A model generated the notes under the pieces. That model saw only the letters and a program-made list of their open reading frames with translations. It did not search any database and had not been told where the DNA came from. A stretch of DNA of 64,000 nt from Andalucia godoyi (lineage: Eukaryota > Discoba > Jakobea > Jakobida > Andaluciidae): the NCBI GenBank assembly GCA_009859145.1, contig VRVR01000005.1, positions 426,153 through 490,152 of the forward strand, written 5' to 3'. Position 1 is the first letter of the stretch. Each line of letters begins with the position of its first letter. Positions 9,056-21,083 of the stretch are shown here, piece after piece. The position numbers and the translations under genes are program-made.

Positions 9056-11767
9056 TCAGCGCTTCTTACCGAGGTTGCAGAAAACCATCACGAGATATGC
9101 GACAATCGTCCAGCCAATTCCAATATACAACATGTTTAGGATGCAGGTGGGAGCCTGGTTTTGCATGTAACCATATTCCTGATATGCCACGGCCATATCT
9201 GCATAATAATCAAAGCGGGATACCTCAGCGTCGTAATAGGCTTCAACACCCCATCGAGCGTACGACGTGTCATAGATCCACATTAAGCCAGGCTGAATGG
9301 AGCCGAGACTTGGCTGGAAGCCAGAGAGCACAATGGAATACAACAACGCAAGCACAATACCAACCAACGGTGCCATTGTTATGCCGTACAAAATCGTAAT
9401 GATGTATCCTAGCACGAATCCGTTGAAGTAAAACATCAGAGCGATGGCAAACAACAGACCGGCGTTCATCGACGTTTCATAGATGCACAGATACGCAAAT
9501 TCGAACAAACCTGCTGCAATCAGCATACGAAAGATGTCCGTGCAGAATTTGCTCAAGAAATAGGGCAAGGAGGGGAGTCCGGACGCGACCTCTCTCCAAT
9601 AGTTCACTTCTTCCGGTCCGAATGTCGAAACCCCCGAAGCTATGCCAGCAAAGGTGAGGCCCCAACAGATGAATACTGCAATGACCTGGTACTCGTCCTG
9701 GAGTGGGTATGTGCAGAACCCCATGAGCATCACTGGGCAAAGAGCGGACCGGACATTCGAGGGAAGTGGGCCAACAAACTGCAGCTGCTTCGCGGCGATT
9801 CCAAGGAACAAGCCACAGAGCAAATGAAGCACGTTTTCACGAAGGAAAGCGCCAGCGGAGCTGAACCTACTGCGGAGCGAGCGGCGAAAGCACAAATAAA
9901 ACATCATTGGAAACGAGTGAATGACCAGACTGACGTTTTTCCACGCCAGACTTTCTTTCACAAATCGGCCCACGTCCTGCAATGCAAGCCAACCGTCAAT
10001 CAAAAAGTCACTTGCGAGAGCCTTCACGCGATACGACGCATTCTTTGGTTTCTTGTATTTCTCGTGCTCGCGCTCATTCTTCTGCTCCGTCATCCCTTTG
10101 GAAGATTCTGGCGCAGGAGACGGTGGAGACGTGGAGGTATCGCCTTCTGGAAATATGTTCAGCTCTGGAACATCAACAATAACCGGGGAACTTGAAGCAG
10201 AACCGCTGGAGGCAAGAATTGCTTCTTTGGCATGCAGCGCAAAATCCGATGCTCTTCGATTTAGTGGTTCGTTACCGGGCTCGGAAGCGCGCTTGACATA
10301 CTCCAGCCATATCGAAGGAAGGACGACGGGGTCAAAGGGAAACGTGGAATCCCATTGCACTTGCCCGGCAACAATGTCCATGACGAAATCTGCGGCATTG
10401 ACTTTGGGGGGGCATACGAACCCGAGACCTTCGAAATAGGCAAGGACATCCTCTGTGGGCCCCATGTACGCCGTTCTGCCTCCTCTACCTAAAAGAAGCA
10501 AGTCATCGAATGCCGCGAAGATTTCGTATCGCGGTTGATGAATGACGGCTGCAACAGCAACACCCTGTTTTCTTGCAAGATTCTTCAACACTTTGCAAAC
10601 ATCCAATGAAGCAGTGGAGTCCAGCCCACTCGTTGGCTCATCCAAGAACAGAATTTTGGGATCCGAGACGATTTCAATACCAATATTCACGCGCTTTCGT
10701 TGACCACCTGAAATGCCTCGCTTGCGCTCATCTCCAATGATGGACTCTCGGATTCCAGACAAACCGAGCAATTTGATGGCATTGGCAACTCTAATTTTGC
10801 GGTCCGTATGTGACAGACTTCGATCACAACGGAATTCGGCGGCAAAGCTGAGGATATTCTGAACGGTGTCCGTGCGGATCATCACATCTTCTTGGGGAAC
10901 GAAGCCTACAGTGCTGCGGTAGTTTCCGAGGCCTTCCGCCTCTTCCTTGTCATTTACCAGCAATCTCCCTCGAGATTTGCGCACTTTCCCGGAAAGTACA
11001 GAGAGGAATGTCGTCTTGCCACAGCCTGACGGACCCATTACAGCACAGCACCGACCGGCAATGATTGTTCCCGAAACACCGTGCAAGACAGTCTTTCCAG
11101 AGGGCAGTGTCAGTCCAAGATCTTCGAAGCGAATGTCATACGTCGCCGCAACGCTTCCAGTAGAAGAACTCTCGCTCACAGGCCGCCTATCAAACTCGGT
11201 CGTCGTCACTGGTGATACTTCGGAAATCTTCATGTCCTCGTAGTGTTCGATGAAAAACGCACGCCTTCGACTTCTTCGTCGGTCCATGTAGCTCTTGAAC
11301 TGAAACGCCAGAAATATGCAAATCAAAGCCAGCGCGAAAAAAGCATACACGCCAACATGCTCTCCATCTACAGACCCTTCGGCGCACGACTCCATCCACG
11401 CACAGCGAAACGGCTCGATTTGCCCTGTTCTGCAATAGGACCCTGCCGGACACACCTTGATTTCCTTTGGAGTGGGGCAGTAGTATCCTTCGCAGCAGAG
11501 TACCGGCTGATTCGAACCTTCGGGGCAGTAGAGACCTGGCGAACAGGTGACGGATGCATTTGTCGTTTGGCAAAAGCTCCCAGCAGGGCATTTTGAATGT
11601 CCCGGAAGCTCAACGTTCTGCGCGCATGAGCACCGTCCGCTGGTCCCAGGACACTGTACAACCTGGAATTCATATGTTACAGCAGACGCAAACAAGGGGA
11701 ATACGAAAAACAGCAAAAACACAATATATGACACACACCCAACTCCCGACGAAACATGCCTCCGCAT
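9056..11767 (-). CDS. ABC transporter, G subfamily half-transporter with Cys-rich N-terminal domain
   Basis: The 903-residue protein resembles the plant ABCG24/28 type of half-transporter rather than the short White type. It has a signal sequence (about residues 8-30) and a Cys-rich extracellular segment (about 40-130: CPAGSFC, CSPGLYCPEG, CEGYYCP). A transmembrane helix follows (about 138-157). The nucleotide-binding domain has Walker A GPSGCGKTT (245-253), signature ISGGQRKR (352-359) and Walker B ILFLDEPTSGLD (about 372-383). A Ser/Pro-rich linker precedes five or six membrane helices at the C-terminus. The start ATG at 11767 (MRRHVSSG) opens the signal sequence. Half-transporters of this type dimerise to export lipids or other substrates; the substrate is unknown. 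It diverges from Prp8. Confidence 0.93.
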   Translation of the reverse strand: MRRHVSSGVGCVSYIVFLLFFVFPLFASAVTYEFQVVQCPGTSGRCSCAQNVELPGHSKCPAGSFCQTTNASVTCSPGLYCPEGSNQPVLCCEGYYCPTPKEIKVCPAGSYCRTGQIEPFRCAWMESCAEGSVDGEHVGVYAFFALALICIFLAFQFKSYMDRRRSRRRAFFIEHYEDMKISEVSPVTTTEFDRRPVSESSSTGSVAATYDIRFEDLGLTLPSGKTVLHGVSGTIIAGRCCAVMGPSGCGKTTFLSVLSGKVRKSRGRLLVNDKEEAEGLGNYRSTVGFVPQEDVMIRTDTVQNILSFAAEFRCDRSLSHTDRKIRVANAIKLLGLSGIRESIIGDERKRGISGGQRKRVNIGIEIVSDPKILFLDEPTSGLDSTASLDVCKVLKNLARKQGVAVAAVIHQPRYEIFAAFDDLLLLGRGGRTAYMGPTEDVLAYFEGLGFVCPPKVNAADFVMDIVAGQVQWDSTFPFDPVVLPSIWLEYVKRASEPGNEPLNRRASDFALHAKEAILASSGSASSSPVIVDVPELNIFPEGDTSTSPPSPAPESSKGMTEQKNEREHEKYKKPKNASYRVKALASDFLIDGWLALQDVGRFVKESLAWKNVSLVIHSFPMMFYLCFRRSLRSRFSSAGAFLRENVLHLLCGLFLGIAAKQLQFVGPLPSNVRSALCPVMLMGFCTYPLQDEYQVIAVFICWGLTFAGIASGVSTFGPEEVNYWREVASGLPSLPYFLSKFCTDIFRMLIAAGLFEFAYLCIYETSMNAGLLFAIALMFYFNGFVLGYIITILYGITMAPLVGIVLALLYSIVLSGFQPSLGSIQPGLMWIYDTSYARWGVEAYYDAEVSRFDYYADMAVAYQEYGYMQNQAPTCILNMLYIGIGWTIVAYLVMVFCNLGKKR

Positions 11768-12101
11768 TCTCTCCCCCCCCAAGTTAAAACCAAAAACCAA
11801 AAACCAAAACCGAAGTGAAATGAAAAAGGGAAAAAAGGGTTTTTTTTTTGGCTATTTGATGAAAACGCTCATCATGATGGATCGATGGATGGCACACCTT
11901 GTAGATTTCCCAGCCTCACTTGAAGCAACATGACAACCTGGGCAAATGTATGTTGCCGAAGCTTTAGCTTTCCAGTTCCGTGTTGGGCGACAGACGCGGA
12001 ATTTCCCTCTCGTTTCCCACGATTTGTGTGTAGTAGGCGCCAAACCAACAGAGTTTGAATCCCAGCAACGTGCAGATCGTTAGTGTTATTCGAAAAAGAG
12101 C
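11768..12101. promoter_or_regulatory. Divergent intergenic region ABCG / Prp8
   Basis: The 334-base gap should hold both promoters. It includes a T run (11841-11850). On the minus strand an open stretch (12043-11852) reads ICPGCHVASSEAG with C-x2-C and a later C/H pair, but it has no ATG and no homology that I recognise. Confidence 0.5.
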
Positions 12102-15100
12102 ATGGATGATGATTTGGCTGTAAGGGCAGCTGCTTGGCAGAAGCTTCAGCAGCAGCGGTACTCGGACAAGTCTCGCGTTGGTGTTTCTCGAGTGGACAAG
12201 CCGGAGATGCCTCCTGAGCATGTTCGGAAGCTTGTGCGGGACCACGGAGACATGTCGCATCGGAAGTTCAGACACGAAAGGAAGCTGTATCTTGGAGCAT
12301 TGAAGTATCTTCCACACGGGATTCTCAAGCTGTTTGAGAATATGCCGATGCCATGGGAGCCGTTCCGAGAGGTGAAGACGCTGTACCACGTGACTGGAGC
12401 AATTACGTTTGTGAACGAAGTGCCGAGAGTTGTTGAGCCCTTGTATATTTCTCAATGGGCTGCAATGTGGCTTGCGATGAGACGAGAAAAGAAGGACCGA
12501 AAGCATTTCAAAAGGATCCGATTGCCGCCGTTCGATGACGAAGAAATGCCAATTGATTATGGAGAGAACATTCTGGATGTCGACCCGCCGGCGGCCATTG
12601 AGCTGGAGTTGAATGAAGACGAAGATGCTCCGGTTCTGAAATACTTTTATCAACCGAAGAACCTTGTGGACATGGGGCTCGTCAACGGACCAAGTTTCAG
12701 GTCTTGGAGACTGCCGCTGCCAGCGCTGTCCGCGTTGCATCGTCTTGCAAGCCCGCTGTTGGTTGACAACCTGGATCTCAATCGAAAGTTTTTGTTCAGC
12801 GTGAAGGCGTTTTTCACGGCCAAGGCACTAAACCAGGCACTTCCAGGAGGTCCCAAATTCGAGCCGTTGTTCAAGAACGAAAATCCAGCGAACGAAGACT
12901 GGACGGAGTTCAATGACATCAATAAGATCATTATCCGGCATCCGATCAGAACGGAGTACAGAATTGCATTTCCGCACTTATACAACAGCCGCCCACGAGA
13001 AGTTCACCAGTTTGTTTATCATCATCCTTCGCTGTGCTACAGTCAGACGGAGGACCGCTCGTTCCCAGCCTTTCATTTTGCAGATACTCTGTATCCGGTT
13101 CGACCGTTTCCTGTCCAGAGCAACGGTTACGATGTTGGTGAAACGTCCTTTGCCCTTCCTGCTGGTGTGGATCCTTTGTTCGAAGACGACATTCTGTTTT
13201 CTGATCAGACTGCTGACAGTATTCGCCTCCTATGGGCACACGAGCCGTTTGCACACCGACGTGGCTTCACCGTACCGGCAACGCAAATTCCGCTAATCAA
13301 AGACTGGTGGACCGAGCGTCCTTCGGCGGATGCACCACTTAAGACGCGGGTTTCGCATCAGAAGTTACTGAAGAACATGACCGCCACAGAACTGAAGCGA
13401 GAAGCACCGCCAAGCATCACACGGAAGGATTTGATGTCAGCATTCAAGAACACAAAGTTCTTTCAGCAAACCAGTTTGGATTGGTTGGAGGCGGGATTGC
13501 AAATTGTTCGGCAGGGATACAACATGCTTAATTTGTTGATACAGCGCAAAAGGGTGACCTATTTGCACTTGGACTACAACTTTACGCTGAAGCCGACCAA
13601 GACTCTGTCGACGAAGGAGCGCAAGAAGAGCCGTTTTGGAAACGCTTTTCATTTGATGCGAGAGATTCTGCGGCTGACGAAGCTGATTGTCGACGCGCAT
13701 GTCATGTTCCGTTTGGGCCATATTGATGCTTTCCAGCTGGCGGACGGGTTGCAGTACATTTTTTGTCACGTCGGACACTTGACGGGCATGTACCGGTACA
13801 AGTACAAGTTGATGCGGCAAATCCGAATGTGCAAAGACTTGAAGCACGTGATCTACAATCGATTTAACACCGGTCCTGTTGGAAAGGGCCCCGGTGTCGG
13901 ATTTTGGGCCCCAATGTGGCGCGTGTGGGTTTTCTTTTTGCGTGGCATCGTTCCTGTGCTGGAGCGGTGGCTAGGGAACCTGCTGGCGCGGCAGTTCGAG
14001 GGTCGAGTTAACAACAAAGTGCAGACAATGACCAAGCAGCGGACGGAAGCCACGTTTGATTTGGAACTCCGTGCATCTGTCGTTCAAGATATTTTGGATA
14101 TGATGCCCGAAGGGGTGCGCCAAAACAAGGTGCGCGTAATTTTGCAGCACTTGTCCGAAGCTTGGCGTTGCTTCAAAGCGAATATACAATGGAAAGTTCC
14201 CGGCATGCCCCTTCCGGTTGAGAATATCATTCTTCGGTATGTGAAAGCGCGTGCTGACTGGTGGATCAATGTCACCCATCAGAACAGAGAGAAGATCAAG
14301 AAAGGCCTTGTCGTCGACAAGATTTTGTGCCGGAAAAATCTTGGTCGGATTTCGCGGCTGTTCCTCCGAGAAGAGCATGAACGACAAAACAGTTACATGC
14401 GGGACGGGCCATATATTTCTCCACAGGAAGGTGTTGGAATGTACACTGCAATGGTGAATTGGCTGCATTCGCGACGACACATTATTATTTCTTTTCCGCC
14501 GACGACTTACAAGCACGACATGCAGATTCTTATTCTCGCTCTCGAGAAACTACGCGAGTCGTACTCGGTGAAGAGTCGACTCAATGCGCTCCAACGTGAA
14601 GAACTGGCCTTGGTGGAGCAAGCGTACGACAACCCCCACGAGACCCTTGCCCGTATCAAGAGAGACTTGTTGTCGAATCGGACGTTCAAGGAAGTGAATT
14701 TTGAGTTCAATGATATGTACACGCACTTGATCCCCGTGTACAACATTGATCCGCTGGAGAAGATCACGGATGCGTACCTGGACCAGTATCTGTGGTACGA
14801 AGCGGATCGCCGTCGGCTGTTTCCAAAGTGGGTGAAGCCTGCAGATTCGGAGCCTCCGCCAGTTCTTGCGTACAAGTTCTGCGAAGGCATCAACAATCTG
14901 CATGGAGTTTGGGACTGTGCCAACGGAGAGCGAACAGTCCTGGTGCAGTTGAAGTTGTCGAAATTGTTTGAGAAAATGGACATGACGTTGCTGAATCAGA
15001 TGTTGCGGTTGATTTTAGATCCTAGTCTTGCGGACTACATGACCGCCAAGAACAACGTTGTCATCAATTTCAAGGATATGAGTCATACGAATGTCTATGG

Positions 15101-18100
15101 GTCGATTCGTGGCCTACAGTTTGCTTCGTTCTTCACTCAGTTCTACGGCCTTGCTCTGGATTTGTGCCTCATGGGTCTCAGCCGTGCCGCAGACATTGCC
15201 GGAACTGTGAAGTCTCCAAATGCCTTTTGTTCTTTCGAATCTGCGTCCGTGGAAACGAAGCATCCACTCCGTCTGTATATGCGATCAGTGGACGAAGTGT
15301 ACATGGTCTTTCGGTTCAACGAAGAGGAAGCCGATGACCTTGTTTCTCGTTTTCTGACGGAGCATCCGGACCCAAACAACGAGAACATTGCCAGATACAA
15401 CAACAAAAAATGCTGGCCTCGGGATTGCAGGATGCGCCTCATTCGTTCCGATGTCAATCTCGGCCATGCCGTGTTTTGGATGCTTCAGAATCGCGTTCCG
15501 CCGTCTTTGTGTTCCATGGACTGGTCCGAGACCTTTGTATCGGTGTACTCCAAGGATAACCCAAATCTCTTGTTCAGCATGGCGGGTTTTGAAATCCGCA
15601 TGTTGCCCAAGATTCGCGCCCCGAATCAAGAGCTTATTTCCAAAGATGGTGTTTGGAATTTGAAGGAACTCCGATCGCAGGAAATTACGGCCCAAGCCTT
15701 CCTTCGAGTGTCTGATGAATCCATGGTGCATTTTGAGAACAGAATTCGCGCTATTCTGATGTCCAGCGGAGCGACAACGTTCACCAAGATTGCGAACAAG
15801 TGGAATACCGCTTTGATTGGTCTGTTGACATATTTTCGTGAATCAGTAGCGAATACTCCAGAGTTGCTAGAGTTGCTGGTCAAGTGTGAGAACCGCATCC
15901 AGAATCGCATCAAGATGGGGCTGAACAGCAAAATGCCAACCAGGTTCCCTCCTGTGGTGTTTTACTCACCAAAGGAGCTCGGTGGTTTGGGAATGCTCTC
16001 CATGGGACACATCTTGATTCCTCAAGCCGACCTCCGCTATTCTAAGCAGACGGATCTCGGGATAACGCATTTCCGTGCGGGCCTTGCACACGAAGAGGGT
16101 ACTTTGATTCCGAACTTGCATCGCTACATTGATTCCTGGGAGGCGGAAATTGAGGATTCACAGCGAGTGTGGACTGATTATGCTGTCAAGCGCGAGGAGG
16201 CCGTCTCGCAGAATCGCCGCTTGGCTCTGGAGGACCTCGAAAACACGCTCGATCACGGTATCCCGAGAATATCGACTCTTTTCCAGAAAGATCGGCAGAC
16301 TTTGGCATATGACAAGGGCTGGCGGGTACGCAGCGAATTCAAGAAGTACCAACTTGCAAAATTCAACCCTTTCTGGTGGACTCATCAGAGGCACGAGGGA
16401 AAGCTTTGGAATATCAACAACTATCGCACGGACGTTATTCAAGCGCTTGGCGGCGTCGAATGCATCCTTGAGCATACGCTGTTCAAGGGAACATATTTCC
16501 CGTCGTGGGAAGGACTGTTTTGGGAGAAGGGCTCCGGTTTTGAGGAATCCATGAAGTACAAGAAGCTCACGAATGCGCAGCGTTCTGGTCTGAGCCAGAT
16601 TCCCAATCGTCGATTCACGTTGTGGTGGTCTCCTACAATCAATCGTGCCAACGTGTATGTTGGCTTTGAAGTGCAGCTGGATTTGACTGGCATCCTCATG
16701 CACGGCAAGATCCCCACTTTGAAGGTTTCGTTAATTCAGATCTTCCGAGCTCATCTTTGGCAGAAGATACACGAGTCAGTTGTCATCGATCTTTGCCAGG
16801 TGTTGGACCAAAAGGTCGACGATCTGATGATTGAGACTGTGCAGAAAGAAGTTATTCATCCCAGGAAGTCCTACAAGATCAGTTCGAGTTGCGCAGACGT
16901 TGTGCTTTTGTCTTCGAGCCGCTGGCAAGTGTCGAAGCCCAGTCTGCTGACTCAAACAGTGGACGACTTCTCCTCGAATGTTACGACGAATCGCTTCTGG
17001 ATCGATGTTCAGCTTCGATGGGGAGACTTTGATTCGCACGACATTGATCGATATGCGCGATCGAAGTTCCTTGATTACACATCAGATCCGACGTCCATTT
17101 ACCCGTCCACAACGGGGTGTTTGATTGCAATTGACCTGGCGTACAATACATATTCTGCATTTGGAAATTGGTTCCCCGGATTGAAGCAGATTGTTGCGAC
17201 TGCCATGAGCAAGGTCATGAAAGCAAATCCGGCGATTTATGTGCTGAGAGAGCGTATTCGAAAAGCTTTGCAGTTGTATTCACAGGAGCCTGCAGAGCCC
17301 TTCCTGAACAGTCAGAATTACGGAGAATTGTTTTCCAATCAGACAAACTGGTTTATTGATGACACGCATGTCTACAGAGTGACGATGCACAAGACCTTTG
17401 AGGGGAACGTCACTACAAAGCCGATTAACGGCGGAATGTTCGTTTTCAACCCGAAAACGGGGCAGTTGTATTTGAAAGTGATTCACAGCTCGGTGTGGGC
17501 AGGCCAGAAGCGATTGGCGCAGTTGGCAAAGTGGAAAGCCGCAGAGGAAGTGGCCGTGCTGATTCGGACTCTCCCCGTCGATGAACAGCCCAAGCAGATC
17601 ATTGTGACTCGGAAGAGTATGATGGATCCCATGGAAGTGAACCTTCTTGATTTCCCGAACATTGTGATCAAGGGATCTCATTTGCACTTGCCCTTTCAGG
17701 CTGCGTTGAAACTGGAGGCCATCGGGGACGTTATTGCAACGGCTACCGAGCCGAAACTCGTACTCTTTAATCTTTTTGATGATTGGCTGCGGACTGTGTC
17801 TTCCTACACGGCATTTGCGCGACTGGTTCTTATTCTCCGAGCGTTGCACTTGAACTTTGAGGCGGCGAGAATCACTCTGCGACCAGATTTGTCCGTTGTT
17901 GTGCAGCCAAATCATGTGTGGCCCTCGTACACGGACGAAGAGTGGATGAAGGTGGAAGTTGAGTTGAAGGACATCATTTTGGAAGATTACGGAAAGAAAC
18001 ACAATGTCCCAGTGTCAGCGTTGACGCAAACTGAAATCCGAGACATCATTCTTGGCGTGGATGTTGCTCCTCCGTCTCATCAGCGTCAAGAAATTGCTGA

Positions 18101-19052
18101 GATTGAGAAACAGACACGGGATGCTAGTCAGCTGACTGCAGTGACCACAAAATCCATTAATGAACGAGGAGAGGAGGTTGTGGTTACGAGTACGACGAAC
18201 TATGAGCAGCAGAGTTTCGCTTCAAAAACCGATTGGCGCTCTCGCTACGTTGCTTCATCAAACCTCAGTTTGAGAACGCAACATGTGTATGTATCCCAGG
18301 ATCCTTCGCAGCGAACAATCCCCGGCGAAGAATCGTTCACGTATGTCATGCCCAAGGATTTGCTGAGGCAATTTTCGTTGATTGGGGATGTTCGGGTACA
18401 GATTGGGGCTTTCCTGTTTGGGCTGCCGGCGCGGGACAATTCCAAGGTGAAGGAAATACGCTGCCTTGTCGTTCCTCCGCAGTTGGGCTCTCCGCAGTAT
18501 CTGACGCTTCCGCATCGAATTCCGGTCATGAGTTCGTTGGAGAACCTCGAGTTTCTTGGTTGGATGCACACACAGGCTGGCGAAGTCGGGGTCATGTCTC
18601 CTTTTGACGCTGCGATTGATTTCAAGCTTAGGCAGGCTCTCGGCCACGCAGTCGACGGATCTCATCAATCAATCGTCATTGCTTGTTCGTATGCGTCGGG
18701 ATGCTTGGAGCTTGGTTCGTACTCTCTGAATTCCAAAGGCCTTGAATGGGGCAAGAGTGTCAGAGATATTCGCGAAGTTTCTGGGTTTTCCAAGCTCATG
18801 TTCTCCCGTCCAACGCTGTTGCTCTCGGATAATATTTCAGGGTTTTTTGCGGTGCCGACGCTTGACACTTGGAATTACAATTTTATGGGCATTCGTCACG
18901 CAGATGCAGCTGCGTCGTATGAATTGAAAGTCGGTTTGCCCCTAGACTTTTTCCACCAGTCTCATCGCCCAATGCATTTCTTGGGTTTTGTTGGGCAAAA
19001 TACAGCTACGGAAGAAGACCTTGCAGATCTCATGGCGTACATCACTGTTTAA
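12102..19052 (+). CDS. PRPF8: Prp8, U5 snRNP core splicing factor
   Basis: A single uninterrupted frame of 2,316 residues (human PRPF8 has 2,335) codes the core scaffold of the spliceosome active site. The PRO8NT domain (about 35-170) has [19 protein letters not shown]. The large central region contains [20 protein letters not shown] (about 607-626). The reverse-transcriptase-like, endonuclease-like and RNase H-like domains follow, and a JAB1/MPN domain starts near residue 2080 ([20 protein letters not shown]). The acidic C-terminal tail ends [10 protein letters not shown]; in other eukaryotes this tail regulates the helicase Brr2. The Pro-rich N-terminal leader of animal Prp8 is largely missing. 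Its presence agrees with the introns in EIPR1. It converges with the Rab escort gene. Confidence 0.98.
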   Translation: MDDDLAVRAAAWQKLQQQRYSDKSRVGVSRVDKPEMPPEHVRKLVRDHGDMSHRKFRHERKLYLGALKYLPHGILKLFENMPMPWEPFREVKTLYHVTGAITFVNEVPRVVEPLYISQWAAMWLAMRREKKDRKHFKRIRLPPFDDEEMPIDYGENILDVDPPAAIELELNEDEDAPVLKYFYQPKNLVDMGLVNGPSFRSWRLPLPALSALHRLASPLLVDNLDLNRKFLFSVKAFFTAKALNQALPGGPKFEPLFKNENPANEDWTEFNDINKIIIRHPIRTEYRIAFPHLYNSRPREVHQFVYHHPSLCYSQTEDRSFPAFHFADTLYPVRPFPVQSNGYDVGETSFALPAGVDPLFEDDILFSDQTADSIRLLWAHEPFAHRRGFTVPATQIPLIKDWWTERPSADAPLKTRVSHQKLLKNMTATELKREAPPSITRKDLMSAFKNTKFFQQTSLDWLEAGLQIVRQGYNMLNLLIQRKRVTYLHLDYNFTLKPTKTLSTKERKKSRFGNAFHLMREILRLTKLIVDAHVMFRLGHIDAFQLADGLQYIFCHVGHLTGMYRYKYKLMRQIRMCKDLKHVIYNRFNTGPVGKGPGVGFWAPMWRVWVFFLRGIVPVLERWLGNLLARQFEGRVNNKVQTMTKQRTEATFDLELRASVVQDILDMMPEGVRQNKVRVILQHLSEAWRCFKANIQWKVPGMPLPVENIILRYVKARADWWINVTHQNREKIKKGLVVDKILCRKNLGRISRLFLREEHERQNSYMRDGPYISPQEGVGMYTAMVNWLHSRRHIIISFPPTTYKHDMQILILALEKLRESYSVKSRLNALQREELALVEQAYDNPHETLARIKRDLLSNRTFKEVNFEFNDMYTHLIPVYNIDPLEKITDAYLDQYLWYEADRRRLFPKWVKPADSEPPPVLAYKFCEGINNLHGVWDCANGERTVLVQLKLSKLFEKMDMTLLNQMLRLILDPSLADYMTAKNNVVINFKDMSHTNVYGSIRGLQFASFFTQFYGLALDLCLMGLSRAADIAGTVKSPNAFCSFESASVETKHPLRLYMRSVDEVYMVFRFNEEEADDLVSRFLTEHPDPNNENIARYNNKKCWPRDCRMRLIRSDVNLGHAVFWMLQNRVPPSLCSMDWSETFVSVYSKDNPNLLFSMAGFEIRMLPKIRAPNQELISKDGVWNLKELRSQEITAQAFLRVSDESMVHFENRIRAILMSSGATTFTKIANKWNTALIGLLTYFRESVANTPELLELLVKCENRIQNRIKMGLNSKMPTRFPPVVFYSPKELGGLGMLSMGHILIPQADLRYSKQTDLGITHFRAGLAHEEGTLIPNLHRYIDSWEAEIEDSQRVWTDYAVKREEAVSQNRRLALEDLENTLDHGIPRISTLFQKDRQTLAYDKGWRVRSEFKKYQLAKFNPFWWTHQRHEGKLWNINNYRTDVIQALGGVECILEHTLFKGTYFPSWEGLFWEKGSGFEESMKYKKLTNAQRSGLSQIPNRRFTLWWSPTINRANVYVGFEVQLDLTGILMHGKIPTLKVSLIQIFRAHLWQKIHESVVIDLCQVLDQKVDDLMIETVQKEVIHPRKSYKISSSCADVVLLSSSRWQVSKPSLLTQTVDDFSSNVTTNRFWIDVQLRWGDFDSHDIDRYARSKFLDYTSDPTSIYPSTTGCLIAIDLAYNTYSAFGNWFPGLKQIVATAMSKVMKANPAIYVLRERIRKALQLYSQEPAEPFLNSQNYGELFSNQTNWFIDDTHVYRVTMHKTFEGNVTTKPINGGMFVFNPKTGQLYLKVIHSSVWAGQKRLAQLAKWKAAEEVAVLIRTLPVDEQPKQIIVTRKSMMDPMEVNLLDFPNIVIKGSHLHLPFQAALKLEAIGDVIATATEPKLVLFNLFDDWLRTVSSYTAFARLVLILRALHLNFEAARITLRPDLSVVVQPNHVWPSYTDEEWMKVEVELKDIILEDYGKKHNVPVSALTQTEIRDIILGVDVAPPSHQRQEIAEIEKQTRDASQLTAVTTKSINERGEEVVVTSTTNYEQQSFASKTDWRSRYVASSNLSLRTQHVYVSQDPSQRTIPGEESFTYVMPKDLLRQFSLIGDVRVQIGAFLFGLPARDNSKVKEIRCLVVPPQLGSPQYLTLPHRIPVMSSLENLEFLGWMHTQAGEVGVMSPFDAAIDFKLRQALGHAVDGSHQSIVIACSYASGCLELGSYSLNSKGLEWGKSVRDIREVSGFSKLMFSRPTLLLSDNISGFFAVPTLDTWNYNFMGIRHADAAASYELKVGLPLDFFHQSHRPMHFLGFVGQNTATEEDLADLMAYITV

Positions 19053-19135
19053 CGTGTTTGCCGTAACGTCCGCCTTCCCTTTTTTCCTCTTTTTTTTTCT
19101 GGTTCCTTTTTCGGATTTATAAAACAGTACCGCAT

Positions 19136-20632
19136 TCACCCTTCCTTCTCAGCATTGCCTTCTCTGTCATTTCTGCCTCTATCACTACTGCTGATGTCAT
19201 TGACACTGCTATTCTGTGTTTCTCGACTGGACGCTGCTGCCTGTGCCAACGTTTGGCTTATTAACGCTTCATCATTCGAATTCCTCATTAACTCGTCTTC
19301 TCCCTCCTCCTCGCGGTCTTCAACGGGAAAGAACACCGTCCCGTCTTCTACAATGCTACGAAATACACTTTCAACAACGCGGACCTGGTCATCGTACAGG
19401 AACCAAGACGTTGCACACGGTACCTGCAGTACGGACTCCGCAGGAAACACGGATGTTGGGAACGTGGAAATCTGCGTTCCGCTCGACATCAGAACACCGT
19501 CGGAGTCGAAATCCATCGTCGCGGGGGCGAAATACCGCAGCATCGTCAGCACGATGTCCTGAGAGAATTTCGGGTCCTGCGACACAAAATGGAGGTTGTA
19601 CTTTGAAGATGGACACATCTCTAGCGAATCGTCGGATTGCAAAATATACACGGCGCCTTCAAGGCCATATGTCTCTCCGTCGACGCTCGCCACGGCGTAG
19701 TTTCCACGCTCGAGGCCTGTGATGATGGGAAATGAAGAAATGCAGCAAATCGCCTTGGACTTTGTGGACACCGGAAACGAAATGGCCTTTTTGAAGCACA
19801 CCGAGACACCTTCGCCGTACCGTGGCACGACATGGGCCTTGAATGTATCTTCGCGACCAGCATCCGTGTTCGCAGTGGCACTCTCAATGATGCAGTCCAA
19901 GATGTAGACGGCCCCGTGGACAGCAGCAGTGCGGCAAAATGCTTGCGGAATTTCTGCGGATCCAAAGAACGGATACAGCATTGGGTTCGGAGCATAGACA
20001 CCGCACGATGCCACCAACCAGTTCCATCGACTCCTGAACGTTTCCAAGGAGCAGCTTGCCTCCGTTTCTTCGAATAGCATAAACCGGAGCACCATTCTCC
20101 GAATCTTCGCATTCAGCTTGTGCTCATCCATTAGTGCAGAAACCGAGAACATCTCTCGATCCTCGGTGCCCGTCGCGATCTCTTGGCACGCTTGGAAAAA
20201 CCTCATGATGCTGCGTTTCTCGAGCGGCGATAAGCTACTAGTGGAAAACACTTCCGATCGAGAAAGGGGAACTTGCAGCCACGCCTTGGACGAGGACGAG
20301 GACGAGGACGACGATGACTCGTTCTCCCACAAATAGAACCCAACAGGATCTCGAAAGTCGACGTACTTGCCGATTCTGGACCGAACAAGCAGATCGACAA
20401 GCGGTCCACCTGCATACAAAAGTATTGGAAGATTGTCGTACAGACTCTTTGGAACAATTCTCTCCCGTTCTCCATCCAAGCGCGTAAACGAGTGCGTCGC
20501 GCTGCTTCCTCCGTAAAAGTCTGCGCAGTCCACGTGAACAACCCTCTTCCCAGCGCGAGAAAGCGCCGCAGCTAGGATGGACTCCGCGAGACCCGTCCCA
20601 CATATCAGAAAATCCGCTTCAATGCACTCCAT
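19136..20632 (-). CDS. Rab escort protein / GDI-family protein (Rab geranylgeranyltransferase component A)
   Basis: The 498-residue protein carries the FAD-binding-like N-terminus of the GDI/REP superfamily: DFLICGTGLAESILAAALSR followed by KRVVHVDCADFYGG. It lacks the NxYYGG pattern of true GDI and has the looser sequence and extra length of REP, so I favour REP. REP presents newly made Rab GTPases to the geranylgeranyltransferase. A Ser run (SSSSSSSSSS, about 110-121) comes from a TCG/TCC repeat. The acidic tail (EDREEEGEDE) and the Ser/Asn-rich end are poorly conserved. I chose the ATG at 20632 (MECIEADFL) because it directly precedes the fold; an upstream in-frame extension has no ATG. 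Confidence 0.85.
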   Translation of the reverse strand: MECIEADFLICGTGLAESILAAALSRAGKRVVHVDCADFYGGSSATHSFTRLDGERERIVPKSLYDNLPILLYAGGPLVDLLVRSRIGKYVDFRDPVGFYLWENESSSSSSSSSSKAWLQVPLSRSEVFSTSSLSPLEKRSIMRFFQACQEIATGTEDREMFSVSALMDEHKLNAKIRRMVLRFMLFEETEASCSLETFRSRWNWLVASCGVYAPNPMLYPFFGSAEIPQAFCRTAAVHGAVYILDCIIESATANTDAGREDTFKAHVVPRYGEGVSVCFKKAISFPVSTKSKAICCISSFPIITGLERGNYAVASVDGETYGLEGAVYILQSDDSLEMCPSSKYNLHFVSQDPKFSQDIVLTMLRYFAPATMDFDSDGVLMSSGTQISTFPTSVFPAESVLQVPCATSWFLYDDQVRVVESVFRSIVEDGTVFFPVEDREEEGEDELMRNSNDEALISQTLAQAAASSRETQNSSVNDISSSDRGRNDREGNAEKEG

Positions 20633-20982
20633 TGCTTGTTCCTTTTCTCTTTCCAACCCCCTACACAGCGCAGCTTGCCACTGCAAAATATTGAGCGAGG
20701 CAACACAGTGAAAAAATGAAACACGAAGAACTAAAAAATAAAGACATAAACAGATAAAGAATTAAAAGATGGAAGAAAAACACACGCGATAAGCAAATAC
20801 TGGATCCTTCGCCAGACGATTCGGAATCGACGCAGAATAGGTGATGCAGAACGGATGTAGTTGCCAGCTTGGTATCGTCGTCTCTGTTGATGGGGACCAT
20901 GCGCGAATGGGAGCCGCGCGTGATGGGTTGTTGGCGCCTGGGATGGGTCATGGAGTACAATCAACGGGTGAGAGAGAAGGAG

Positions 20983-21044
<62 letters not shown>

Positions 21045-21083
21045 TTTAAGATTACAATATGAAAAAAGAGATGCTGATATCAA
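20633..21083. other. Intergenic between two minus-strand genes
   Basis: This 451-base gap carries the importin gene 3' end and the Rab escort promoter. It includes the GA repeat at 20987-21042. No further gene is seen. Confidence 0.5.
20987..21042. repeat. (GA)n microsatellite
   Basis: An almost pure AG dinucleotide tract of about 56 bases lies just after the stop codon of the importin gene (on that gene's strand it reads CT and would be in the 3' UTR). Confidence 0.95.

Noticed and set aside
11852-12043. Minus-strand frame with C-x2-C and C/H residues in the ABCG/Prp8 gap
   Set aside because: No ATG, no recognisable domain, and it lies in the likely ABCG leader.
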